From NCBI RefSeq assembly GCF_000218685.1, contig NW_006763295.1:1658430-1722429 (forward strand): a DNA stretch of 64,000 nucleotides, written 5' to 3'. This stretch comes from Serpula lacrymans var. lacrymans S7.9 (lineage: Eukaryota > Basidiomycota > Agaricomycetes > Boletales > Serpulaceae). How positions within the stretch are numbered: the first letter of the stretch is position 1; each line of letters opens with the position of its first letter. The notes below the pieces were generated by a model. The model ran no database searches. It was not told the DNA's origin and saw nothing but the letters and a program-made list of their open reading frames with translations. A program made the position numbers and the translations under genes. This document shows, one piece after another, positions 23,715-35,448 of the stretch.

Positions 23715-25311
23715 TTACTTAGGTAACCAGGATGACTGCGGGTCCATAGTAGTGGGATTCTGTCGCGGGGACATGGGAGGCGTATCATCTAACTCCCATG
23801 TGCCTGGGATAAGTGCTATAGGAAGGATCCATGTCGCAGTTAGGATCACTCCATACCCTACAAAATCCAATGGGTTAACGTACACCTCGTGTGAGAGAGA
23901 AATACCGTACCTTTATCAAAAGACTTGACACCTGACCAACCCCAGGCGATAAACCCTCCGATATATCCCAGATAAGGGACTAGTCGTTTCAAGACTAACA
24001 TGGCGGGATGTAGCTGAGGAGGCATGAGAGTTACAGGCAGGTGATCTAATAGCCACTTCAATGCCGCCGTTATCATAGCTGCGCGCTTAGCAGCTTCAAG
24101 TTGTTTGTTATTGAGCACGTCAAGTACAGGGGGCGGTAGATAACTGATAAAAATGGATTAACTCCAGGAACCAAACAAATAAGACAAAATGTCCCATACA
24201 TTCTGAAGCCCCACCATGTAGTTTCGACTGAAATTTTCGTTGTGGATGGCAGCCAGACTCGATACTCCTTGACCTTCTTCGGCTTTTCTGGCTGGACTGG
24301 ATAATCCTTAGCATCCACACTGCCATTTCCTTCCTCTCTACACTTTCCCTTCCATTGGCTACTAAAGGATAGCGGCTGCATATATTCCTCCGGCAATGAT
24401 ATAGGCACGGGTCTTGGAGAACCTATTTGCTCCAGAGTGCGTACTTCTTCCCCATCCCCGTCAACAGACACTATCTCGGACAACGCAATTTCAACCTCGG
24501 AGCCTTCATGTGGCTCAAGCGGGCCATACATCATAACGGACGAGTTGTCATCCATGTCAGAGTCCGCGTCGTGCTCTTGTGTGTCAGGTGGTGTATTGGC
24601 ATCATCCTTGCTGGTAGGGGACCGTAAACGATCAAGAATCGACCAGACGGATTGTCTCCCTTTCTCTATAGACCCATTCATGATTGTAGCAGATGACAGG
24701 AACGAGAGTAATTTTGAGTCTGCGATTATAGAGCCTGACGAAGCTGGTGGAGGCGGGTCTGTAGCATCATCTACAGGTGTTGTAGAAGGTGAACCTTTCG
24801 ACGTAGTAAAAGACGGTAATGAAGATATCATGGTTTGAATTTTCCGTGCAAGGGTATCGGGTTCGGGAGGTTGACTGATTTCTTCGTCTCTGGACTCGGA
24901 GTTCTGAGGCTCCTCAGTAGCTGTTTCCATCGGCACATCGTTTGGTGGGTCGGTACTGGATTTAGCACTAGTTTGAGCTTCGGCAGGAGGGGGTTCTAAG
25001 GGGACATCTGGAAGCTTTTTGTTTAAGTCTTCCTTTGTAAACCAGGATACTGGAGGAAAATCGGCTCTCTTTTGCTTGTGCACGAAACCGTTGAATTTGG
25101 CGATGGCCGCGGTCTTATATTTTAAGACATTTTGGGATATGTTGGAACCCGACGTTAGCGTTTCATCGGGATGCGCATTCGCTGTCGATAGTGTAGATGC
25201 TGTAGTGGCGATGCTTTTGCTCAATGAGCGTACAAGACGAGGCAAAACACCGCCTGGCGACGTTGTAGTCGAGTTAGATGATTCTGTGGGTGTTTTTGGT
25301 TCTGGGGTCAT
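23715..25311 (-). CDS. Conserved fungal membrane protein, unknown function
   Basis: I do not recognise a named family. From the ATG at 25309-25311 (MTPEPKTPTE) the first exon encodes about 360 mostly disordered residues rich in Pro, Ser, Asp and Glu, with a conserved-looking ADFPPVSWFTKEDLNKK. A 50-60 base intron then joins WWGFRI to YLPPPVLDVLNNKQLEAAKR. The remaining exons carry AAMITAALKWLLDHLP, PAMLVLKRLVPYLGYIGG, FIAWGWSGVKSFDKG and YGVILTATWILPIALIPGTW. That gives at least two hydrophobic stretches long enough to span a membrane near the C-terminus. The stop is at 23715. The layout (long soluble N-terminal part, C-terminal membrane hairpin) suggests an organelle-surface protein, perhaps ER or lipid droplet; this is a guess. 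Confidence 0.68.
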
Positions 25312-25619
25312 CAACGAAGTTTTGAATGAGAAATATATACAACTAGGCTATAGCAAAAAACGTTGGCCAACAACACAACTTCAAGATGAGCGCTGGAGCG
25401 CGATGGCAAGTCAAGATGGCGGTTGCGCTTGCAAGATGATCGCGGTGGCAGTGTTCGAGGTCCATACCATTCCCATTCACACGTGTAAGCCGCCTATCAG
25501 TTTTATTTCCGTTCTGGCTGGACAAGCGATGGCGTAGACGTAGATGCTAGGATATCACGATCATTCGTAGACCGAAAACTCACTTAGGGCGTGCAGTTTA
25601 ATCATCTCACTATTGGGCA

Positions 25620-28600
25620 TTAGTCGGCAGCTTTGGTAGGTGCTAGTTTACTATCTGTATTATATGTCACCGAATCATGCGGTTTTGGTTTCTCCTGGGC
25701 TGGAGATTGGTTGGCTGACCCAATACAGCGAGCTGTAGCAGCGATACGGAAGTTCGTAGGTACCACCGTGTGCCTACAATCCGCTGAGAATCCCGAATTA
25801 CAGGCATAATACATGCACTTACTCATAATATTCCTGCACCCCAATGCCTTCCATAACCAGGACGTCGCCCTACACCATCGTCACTTAATTTCGAAATGGA
25901 AAAACCGTACAAATTCTAACTTACGTGCCGGAGTACTAATGTTAGAACATTTTGCTTGTGGCTTTCAAGTTGTTGCTTGAGTTTACGGGTTCGAAAGTGC
26001 ATGTAGGCTGTAGATCCCAGCGATAGAGAAGCAACGACTGGGCCTAGACCTTTCTCACTGTCGCTATGGAACTATAAAATACAGCACTTAAGACTGTAAA
26101 ACGAAGACATATAACTAGTGTACTCACAGACATCTTTTGCCGTTCCATATAGGCTGCACTTAATACTTCGTTGAAAGGAATGTCGTGATTCAACGACCTA
26201 CGTGCGCGGTCTTTGATTAGGCTCAAAGCATCAAGAACTGCGGTCGGTGCATTGGTGAATGGCACAGTGTTCCCTGTTCCTCCGACGTACTGGATATGTC
26301 AAATCAGTGAGGTGTCTTAGTGCACAATGTTTATATATACTTGATATGGTTCACCGGCTGTCATGTACAAGTTTAAATCATCGTCACTCTACGAAAGCTC
26401 TGTAGGCTAAACTCACAATTTTGGGAGAAGTAGTTCGTAAGAAATGCTCCTCGCACTATGAGACCGAGTTAGGCAACCACACATAACAGATAAACGGAAT
26501 CTTACACTTGTGCTATAAGAGATGTAAGTGCATGGAACATTGATGTTATGGTATAACTCACACTTCTTAGAGGATATCTTCTTAACAACAACTCTCCGTT
26601 CGCGGCCTGCTCTTGATAATCTTGAAATATCTTATCTGCAGCCTTATTTGCTGGCGGCGTGCCTTTTATAAGGTGTATTCTTCCTCTGGCTTGCAAGCAT
26701 AAGCAACTTACTACGCTGCAAGGAATCGAAAGTAACCTTTTGTATGGTAAAACAAATGTCGAACACATGGTAAAGCCACCACCGTAGTCAAAAAGGCTTG
26801 CTGAGCAAGGTTGGATACCTATCATCATGGTTACACGAGGGCAAAACAGGGAGCTTGAAGAAACGCACCTGATTTTTTTCCAATTAGAGAGTCATGCATG
26901 TTTTTGGGGTAGAAGCCCCAGAATTCATTTGGAAGGCGGAGGCGTCCTTTGACTGTTTGATAAGCCTAGCTTATTGTCAGTAAGACGGATACTGGAAGAA
27001 ATATGTTTTCCTCACTCCACAGTGCGAGCATTCCCATTGCTCCCATTTGAATCTGTAAGCCCGGACAATATTAGTATCAACCACTCCAAAATAATATCGC
27101 CTCGCCTGCTTGATAAACGTCCGCAAGATTGGCAATGCCAGCCTTTGGTATACGGGTGAGTTGTAGTTATGCCATCCGTCAGGTTTAGTTTTCGACATGG
27201 CCGTAGGTCTGGCAATGGTCGTCTCTCGAGTTCTGCTGGTAATAGTTGGAGAAAACTTTGGTCGTAATCAAGTTGCAATGGGGGGCATGTTCCCTTTGAC
27301 AGCAGCCAGAAATTATTGCAGCGAGGATTCAGGCACATCCAACCTTGTTTGTAGATAAAAGGACTACTCTTCATGCAACTGACGCATTTGATTTGAGACG
27401 AGCTTGCATTTTCGAGATGTCTAATGAACGGTTTGAGGGATATATACTTTGCTTGCGTGCTGAAGAACAAACCTTGTATTCGTAGGTGGGGTGCAGTTGT
27501 CCTCGTCAGTTTTGGGGATCCACCAGGGTGGGCCTTGCTCTTCACACCACTGAAACGCGAATTTATAACGGACGACTCGTCCTCGAGTATTGGAGGCCGG
27601 TTGATACTCAGCTAAAAACGTGTTAACCTTCCTGCTAAACACAGCGAACACCACTTACCCCATGCATGTGAGATCCAGAAATGACCAAGTACTACGTAAG
27701 TATATCGCGAGGAGGCAAGATCGTATGGGAACAAAGCATATTTATCATCCACGAGCAAGACCAGAGGATTCTTACTCGCGAAAGTATTCAACAATGCGCG
27801 CACAGATTTGTCAGTTGAATCTTGATCATCAGCAAGCTGAGTCTGCGGGCCCCCTTCACGTGACAGGACACTTTCTGCTTTCCCGCCCCTACCACATCAC
27901 GATAAGCTCGACGATCTGACTAGTCCCAAGTAAGACACCCACCCATGAGATATAATGAATTTTCCGCCATGGTGAAATATATCACGACTAAAAATCGAAG
28001 ATATTTGAGACTGACAAACGGAACCTCGCTGGCAGACGCACATACTTTGCCGAAAATGCACTAAGGAGATAACCTTTTACCCTGTCCTTGTTGAAATAAA
28101 CTCCACCCTGGTAACTACGGAAGTAGTCGAAGGATTCACATATTTCCTGTCGAGACTAAGTGTACATCAGCTTGCTTCCTTTACGGAGGCATTAGGTTAA
28201 ACGTACGAAAGCCCAGATCGGCGGTGGGACGGACAATAGTGGTTTGGTACTGCTCTGGACATGACAATCTGCCTTTACAGTAGAATTATCAGAAGTAAGT
28301 ACTGGTGGCTGCACAATACTAAGCGCAGCCACGTCTGGTACATTTTGGTCCTCTGGCATGAGAGGATCGTTGGGAAATGTTTCAGGATGCCCTTCTTCCT
28401 TCTCTTTACTCCAGTCATCCAACACAGGGGTATTATTTGTGTGCGTAAGATATGCCGTTTCACCGGCGTGCTGGATGTGACGGTCTAATTCGCCACAGCT
28501 AAATTGCGGGTCAGTAAATTTTACTGAAATTTTCGAAGCTGCAGAAGGCCTTGGCACAATACAACGAGACGAAATTTTGCCGGGCTTATTGCGAATAAGC

Positions 28601-30737
28601 CTACATGGTGCCAAAAGTTGTAAGCCTGGACGTTGCTTAACTTGCCAAATTCTCTGCTCGGTCCTGACTTCTTCGAAGTCGTTCCGAGTTCTTTTAGTAG
28701 CATGCACCGCGATAGCACTGGGAAGAGTAGCATGCGAGAGTTGAGTATTTGATATCGCGGTTGCTGCAAGCTGAATAAACGAGTTATCAGCCGAACTTGG
28801 GGGTACTGGCGGAATGAGAGGGCGGATTATTATTGTAGCTTTAAGAGTCCAGAAGACTATTACACACCCTGCATATCTTGTATAAGCTCGGTGGGAGCCT
28901 GAATGGGGAATATATTTTGGACCGTTGAGCTGCTTGTAGTAGTAGCACCGTCATCACTGCGACGTAGCCGCTTTTCAGGAGGATGTGAAATGTCCTTAAG
29001 CGCGTTAGATCGTCCCCGTTGAACTGTCTGGGGCGAAGATTTCTTCTCACTCTTCGCAATCCTATGCGCGTTAACCGTGTTCTGAGGCTGGTCGGATGGC
29101 GTGAAATGAAATGCGCTAAATGATGTCGTAGCAGTTTTTCTACTGTTGCTTCCGTCAATAGATACGCTTGAAAGACATGGCTTCCCTGCTTCAGTTAAAC
29201 CGCAGCGTTTTACATCCAGCGAATAAGAAGATACATAACCCTGATTTGACGAGGATTGGGCGGTGCGAGGTGGTGTATCTTCTTCATAAGGTTGAGGACG
29301 CCCTGAAAAATCAGGATTCTGCCGCACTGTATCTGTCCTAGCTTTTTGTGCACTCCTTGTGCTTTTCTCCGTGCTTTTCTGCTTCGAATCAGGTTCCATT
29401 GTACCCGCACCACCAATCTCACTTCTGTCCACACCACATTCTGAACGTAATACAGGTCCTGACTTGCGCCTGTTATCAGTACGGTGTACGCGTTTTTCGT
29501 AAGACAGCTTTTGAGAATCCGAGGCCGCCCTTTTACGTCTTTTCGTGGATGGAGCATTAGAAGTATGCAATAAAAGATCTTCTGAAGAGTTGGATGGTGC
29601 TATGACATCTGGCTTTACTGATGCGGCCCTTCTCTTACTAGAGCGGCCCAGAGGTACTTTCTGACTATCCTTAGAGTTTTCTGAAGGCCGAGACGTTTTA
29701 GACGACAGCCTTTCCTTAGCTTGGGTCGGACCGTTGGCAGAAGCCACTGCTCCGTGAGACGCTTTTTTATCACCCTTGTTCACCCTCGCCCCAGTGCCCA
29801 AGCGCAGGTTCTGTTGCCTAGAGCCAGTCCCGCGCATAACTGTCTTTGAGCTCGATGATTTGTTTAGGCGACCTCCAATCTGTTTACGAACACCTAAAGC
29901 ACTGACTACGGGAGAGATGAGCCGTCTCTCGCAGAGGATTTGTAATTTCCTTTGACCTCACCTTTAGGTGGGGCGGGTAGATTATCCTTACGTATTCTGT
30001 TATGAAGAAGAATCGCGGCCTCGTTCTCATTGTGAAAAGCAGCCCAAAAAAAGTCGATAACGGCCCTCAGAATCGTGTTATTGTCCACAGAGATATTTGC
30101 GGGTGGCTTCTCCACCCCGTCAAAATTCTTGGAATATGCGACGTCTATCCATCTCTGCGTGGCTTCTCGACCCTGGAATCAATTGACAAAAACAAGTTAG
30201 CCATTAAGACAATAGTAAAGCCATTAGATGTTCGCACAAGAGGATCCCCACGGATATTCTGCATAATCATCCCGACGGCTTGCTCATCCGTTCCTCGAGA
30301 CCGGCTACTCTGTAAGAGCACCTCCTCGCGCCAACGAAAACTGGATTTGATACATTCGACCTCGAGCAGCGAAAGATCATTACAGAGTGCCTCTTCGTGT
30401 GGTAGCATTGCTATTGCTCCTGAACCGAGCTACCAGGTGGAAAGAGACGTATTTGCAGGAGTGATTTGAGACGCGCACGGACCTGTAGCCAGGTTTATGC
30501 CAACGGTTCTTTCAGTGAACTTGGGTCTTCAATGAGCAGGTCAAGGCTCCCTTTGTCGTCGTGTATTACCTGTGAGAATCAATTGCCTGAGAAGCCGCGG
30601 GTTTCGTGTCGAGACCAATACGGCCCTAGTAGTACAGATCCACTGGGCAGCCGTAAGGACTCGAGACTTGAAATAATGCTGTCCCAAAGATTGTGCGATT
30701 TGAAAGCTGGGAGATTTTTAGGATCGTTGCTTTGCAT
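25620..30737 (-). CDS. Large AlkB-like 2OG-Fe(II) oxygenase with zinc ribbons
   Basis: Reconstructed as one gene of well over 1,000 residues and more than ten exons. The C-terminal AlkB-like fold has FHSDSEKGLGPVVASLSLG (iron-binding His-x-Asp), a distal His in EYYEHTVVP and the 2-oxoglutarate Arg region NFRIAATARCIG. The His-x-Asp forms only after splicing SF-HSD. Before it lie two Cys pairs (CVSCMKS ... CLNPRCNNFW) and a second set (WHCQSCG ... WECSHCG), a zinc-ribbon pair. Upstream blocks are PPPIWAF-SRQEICESFDYF, GYLLSAFSA, DIFHHGGKFIISHGG, LVLLVDDKYALFPYDL and WCEEQGPPWW. The N-terminal third is basic and disordered (29-30 kb). A start near 30737 (MQSNDPKNLP) is tentative; the first junctions are unresolved. 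Substrate (DNA, RNA or protein) is unknown. Confidence 0.72.
27053..27105 (-). other. Probable GC-AG intron in the AlkB-like gene
   Basis: Between WHCQSCGRLSSR and FKWEQWECSHCG the only in-frame join I can make uses a GC donor (exon ending AGCAG, intron starting GCGAGG) and a normal TACAG acceptor, 53 nt long. It unites the two halves of a zinc-binding Cys set. No in-frame GT donor is nearby. Confidence 0.5.
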
Positions 30738-31000
30738 TAATTGCAGTTATAAAAGTAAATTTAAGAGTTCGTTGCAGTAGTAACATTGCAGCCACGTCGA
30801 TGAGTACACCGCAATTGCAAGAGGACTTCGAATTTAAATGGAGGTTAAACAATTCGCTAGAATCATAGCGTGCGTTGCCCGAGCCCGCAAAATGCCCAAT
30901 TGCAAGTACCAGGAAATTAACGAATAGCCATAATTCAAGGTTAAATCTTTATAAAATTATAAGGCATCACGCTACAGACAATGCAAGCGCAAGACCATGT

Positions 31001-31662
31001 TTATTTTGAACCAAGGGCATGCTGCAGTGCCTCGTAAACGTCTGCCTCTATCCGAGCCTCCGTCTTGACTTCCTCAGATCCGTTACCAGCAGCAACCTTC
31101 AATGCTTCCTGGAGATTGGAGCGGACAGCCTATACATTTAGGTGAGTATACATGGGAGTGCGTTCATCGACTTTCGACTTCGTACCTCTGGTGAGAATGA
31201 ATCAAGAGGTGCAGCCTCCACTACGTTGATGGTAAGCTTGTTGTTGGGGTGGACATTGGCAAAACCGCCAGAGACTAGCAAAAGAACGGATATTAGCGCA
31301 CTAAAACACGAGTTATTCACAAGTGAACTGACCAAACCACTTCTTCGAAGTGTTCCCGGACTCGATGACCTCAACCACTCCAGGGCGCAATGTTTCGATT
31401 GATGGTACGTGGTTAGCCAAAATACCCATGTCACCAGTCGCCGCAGACACGTTCACCTGGACCACGTCTGTAGAGGTGAAAATGGCCTTCCGCATAATCT
31501 CAATCATAGGATTTTTCGTGGAGTTAACTATGAAGTTACCTGGTGGGGAAGAACCAGCGAGAGCTTGATTTTATCCGAAACCTCAGCATATCCACGTCTG
31601 GCCTGCGTGAGGACCGACGGCGCGCGACGAGCGGCAGACGAGATGAGGCGAAGGGAAGACAT
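31001..31662 (-). CDS. ATP16: Mitochondrial ATP synthase F1 delta subunit
   Basis: Central-stalk delta subunit of F1Fo ATP synthase (homologue of bacterial epsilon). The ATG at 31660-31662 gives a typical basic mitochondrial presequence, MSSLRLISSAARRAPSVL, followed by RRGYAEVSDKIKLSLVLPHQ. After an intron come VVQVNVSAATGDMGILANHV and PSIETLRPGVVEVIE, hallmark strands of the N-terminal beta-sandwich. Then LSGGFANVHPNNKLTINVVE and a helical C-terminus, AVRSNLQEALKVAAG and DVYEALQHALGSK, ending at 31001. About 165 residues, normal length. Introns are short and phase-consistent. Upstream of the start is a duplicated 11-base word (see the spacer at 31663-32074). Confidence 0.94.
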
Positions 31663-32074
31663 GGCTTTTGAATGAAATATTTGGCTGCCGATGGGCACGT
31701 AGAAAGGTAGAGTAAAGCGCGGATAAAGCCGGGTCGCTACAAAATTTAGGGTTAGGAGTTATGGCTCTGCGCGGCTAAGTCGTATCAAGGTCGTATCAAG
31801 GTAGGTATGCAGGCAGTTCATATATAAAATCATACTCATGCTCGCAAACATCGATAACAGATATCATATATATATATATTTCGCAGGCCCAAAAAATAAT
31901 CCAATGTTCCACATAGATAAAGGGATACACTTCACGATAACAATACATAGTAATGCCCATAAATTAATTGTACCAAGACACAGTCATCAACGGTACAAAC
32001 TTGACATCGGATGGTTCATGGATTGATACTTGTCGTCACCACTTGATTGAGTTATGTGCAAAGAGTGTTCAGTT
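31663..32074. other. Intergenic spacer with a short tandem repeat and AT tract
   Basis: About 412 bases upstream of ATP16 and downstream of GSH1. It contains two tandem copies of GTCGTATCAAG near 31780-31801 and an AT-dinucleotide run around 31866-31879. No gene is seen. Confidence 0.5.
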
Positions 32075-34763
32075 TCAGTTTCGCCCATAGTCTTCTGGCA
32101 AAAGTTCAGGAACACGTTCGATACCACGCTCGCTATCGTCGTCCCAGTCAGTATAAAGCAGCACCGTAAGAGGCGGAACCATACTCACATACGGTCAATA
32201 GCTATCATCAAGTCGTAATTGATTTCCTGACTCACAACTGAGTCAAATTTATACGCGGGATGAGAGCGAACGAAATTTCGCATCCAAGTTGCAGCAGTCA
32301 TGAGAGAACCTAAAGCAGCCAGTTAATACATATGTAAAACGAATCACAAGAAATGATTGACCATTGGATCGCCGCCGAATGAAGTCTAAGTATCGATCTA
32401 TCTTCGATCTTTCTGCCTTCTCGACATCTATTGTATCTAAGTATGCATCAACGAGCCCTAATAAGCCTGGGAAGGAGGCGTTCTGTTCGAAAGTGAAAGT
32501 GAGCACTACGGTAAGACATGAGTATGTAGGGAGTTTACCTTTCCATTCATAATCTCATTGACAGTCATTTCTTCATATTCTTCTTCAACTGGACTATCAA
32601 CGACATGAAGGGGTCGGGCCAGAGGAGGGAAGCAGTTGCGTAGCTTCTTGTCTTTCGATGGCAGACTGCAATTCGAGCACTCTACGGGGGAATTAGAACC
32701 CGAGGACGAGGCAACGCTAGAAGTAGGTGATGTGTGACCAGGTGGAAGCACATCCTTTCTGAAATAAAACTTTTCTGAGTGCACTGCATCCCTCTGCTGA
32801 GCTCTGCCCATATTAACATCAACCTGTGTAAGAAATTAGTGTTGGAGGAGATGGGAGAGGTGGGAGAGAAAGGAACCTTGGATATGGGTATATAAAAGTT
32901 TATATTGAAGCTCAAGATAGCTCTAGACAAGAGCACAATAAATACTGCAAATGCTGCATTCTCAAAGTCCGTCAGTTGCACTTCCATGCTACGGAATTCG
33001 ACGCGCCAGCCAATAGGCGATTTCGGCGGAGGGGGTTTGAAGCGCAGGGTCTGCCAATTAGTTGATTGGATGTTCTATTGAAACCGATTTGAAGCCATTC
33101 GTCAAATTTATATGTGAGAGAAATACCTCAAAATGGTCATTGCTCGCTGTATCGTCCTGATTGATTGTCTCCGAGAAGATTACAAGGGGATCACGTATGA
33201 AAAGGTGAGCAATATGCTTAGAAAGCAAATCGTCAATACCTAGATACGAAGAATGAGCGATCACAGCTGAAAAGCGATAAAAATTACGTATTTACCATGA
33301 CCACGAAGGCGATCATAAATAGGCTCATCATATGGGACAATCCCATCGTTATATGCAGGTTTATTTATCCAGTCCGTCGAGATATACAAATCCACACTGT
33401 CGTAGCGAGATTTAGGAATTGAAAATTTGCTATTTTCGAGGGGCTATTCCCTCAAAAAATGTAAGTATTGTTTCTTCAAAGTTCAACAAACAAATGGTTA
33501 CCTTGAGACCACGCTCTTCCTCAGTTCGATCGTCAACGCTTCCGGCAATGACATTCCAGCGGCAGTCTACGTCCGCTAAATATCCTCGCCAGATTGGGCT
33601 AGCTGCACTCAATGCAAGCTGTAACAAGGTGGTTAGGGACATCGCAATTTGTGGCAGAATTTTTCAGATTAATTACCATTATAGGTCCCACAGGAATCAA
33701 CGCGTCATACATACGCCTCGCCTCATCTACATTGCAGCTCTGGAATGTCAGTTGGAGACAACAACATCCCATTCCAAAACCCATGGCATCCATGTAAATG
33801 TGATCATTGAGTGCAGCCCCACGCTTAGCCTCTGTTGTTGAAGAGTATCTCATGAAATGCATATATTGATATGCGATCAATTTCCTCACCAGAATCCCCA
33901 GGGTATATCGAGCGCTGCCATGGAATTGTGGGGTCAACGAATGGGCGAGGTGTTTTGTCGTCTATGAAAATAGGGAGATTAATGGCTACTTTTGATCCTC
34001 TTCTGCTTCTGATATTGGCTGTCAATGTGCTGCAAAGCAAGTCAATTGCGAGTTAAATCTACAAGGACACAATACTGACGGAAAGCGAGCATGGGGGTTT
34101 GTAATCTCCTCTGGAAGGAACAGACTTTGGCTAGAAACGGCATTATCGGCTGTGAAATGAGGTTCTGTGAATACTCCAGGGGCTCCCAAGCGAGGGAAAG
34201 ACGTGACAGTTAGCGGAACTTCGTTCGCCTTTAGATGTTTGCGAGCCAGAACACGCCTCCAGCGGTCAAAAGATTGTGAGTTCCACGAGCAGTGTTATTT
34301 CAGACAAGGACAATACATACCTATAGCGCATATTGTCCTCTACCGACAACAGATCAGGAATCGAGCCGGTATACGGAGACCCGGGCGTCGACTCCAGCAT
34401 GTATCTGCCATACTCAGGATGAAAAGTGGGAATTGTTGCTGAGTCGGCAGTGTCATCCGATAATTCGTTGACGATCTTGCTGAGCTTCGCAAGAATTTCG
34501 GTCTGTCTGAGCGATAATTTGGCGTTTTTCCCCTCGTCGTCGAAGGAAATAACTATATATTCCACCTATGGACTATGAGCACTCGCGTAGATAACAGCGG
34601 GAGATCAACGCACCTCATCACCCCAGAGCAGCTCATCGCCGTACCTGTCCTTTACGCGATCCCAAGTGTGCAAGAACTGTGTGATGCCATGAAACCTAAC
34701 ATGATCAGCATACTTCTTTGCTTCATCCCAGGTGAGCGGTGTTCCGAGATACAACAACCCCAT
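32075..34763 (-). CDS. GSH1: Glutamate-cysteine ligase, catalytic subunit
   Basis: First and rate-limiting enzyme of glutathione synthesis: ATP-dependent joining of glutamate and cysteine in the cytosol. The ATG at 34761-34763 opens [20 protein letters not shown], then [17 protein letters not shown] (the canonical start of eukaryotic-type GCL). Downstream exons encode [37 protein letters not shown] (active-site Met-Gly-x-Cys-Cys region), [36 protein letters not shown] and the C-terminal [35 protein letters not shown]. It ends PEDYGRN-stop at 32075. About ten short introns are present. Length of about 660 residues is normal. Feedback inhibition by glutathione is known for the family, but no regulatory site is recognisable upstream. 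Confidence 0.95.
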
Positions 34764-35448
34764 GGCAGTTTGGTCTCTGCACCCAAAATCGCTTAATCAG
34801 AGATATATAGCCTGGCAAATTGAGAAAATAAAAGGTGCAGTTATAAGTAGGCTGAGACCAGGGAAAAGGAAGGAGATAAGAACATACCAAGCATATGCGT
34901 ATTGCTTAGAATTGCGACTACCGCCTTACTCAGAAACTGATGTCGGGCCGAGTGACAGATTTGTCAGACGGGCAGAGTTTTTGTATTTTCTCCCTCACAA
35001 GCGCTCTATCCCTGTTCTCAAGCGATCCAAACTGCACAGTAAGCTACCCATATCTGACTAAGGCAGCGTCCTTAATATGCGACGACGTTGCTGGTAGCTA
35101 TACCATGAGGCGCATGTCAGCACCCACACGTTCATGTCCAGACGGTTGGGTTCGATCATACGCTTCGAGAAATGAACGTTAATGAACAGCTCAGTATGTA
35201 CTGGTACTGGTACCAGATCTCAGGCTAATACTGCATTTGATCAGTCTTCGCGGAATCTCTCGAGTCCTCGAAAGCCACAGCCTAGCTGGGCGATGGACAT
35301 GTGATAGCAAACAGGGGCCGATTGCACAGTAGTCGTACAGCTTGCAATTGTATCGGGAGAATCGAAGTATGAGATAAGTAGTGTACGTACGTACTGATGA
35401 GGTCCGACAACTGTCATGTGTTCTGCGCAATCCGGAAGGCCGTCAACG
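34764..35448. other. Intergenic spacer, GSH1 promoter side
   Basis: A 685-base gap between ATG6 and GSH1, both minus strand, so it should contain the GSH1 promoter. A GTACTG-GTACTG-GTACCAG repeat lies at about 35198-35216, partly palindromic. I see no Yap1-type site I would defend and no coding exon. Confidence 0.45.
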
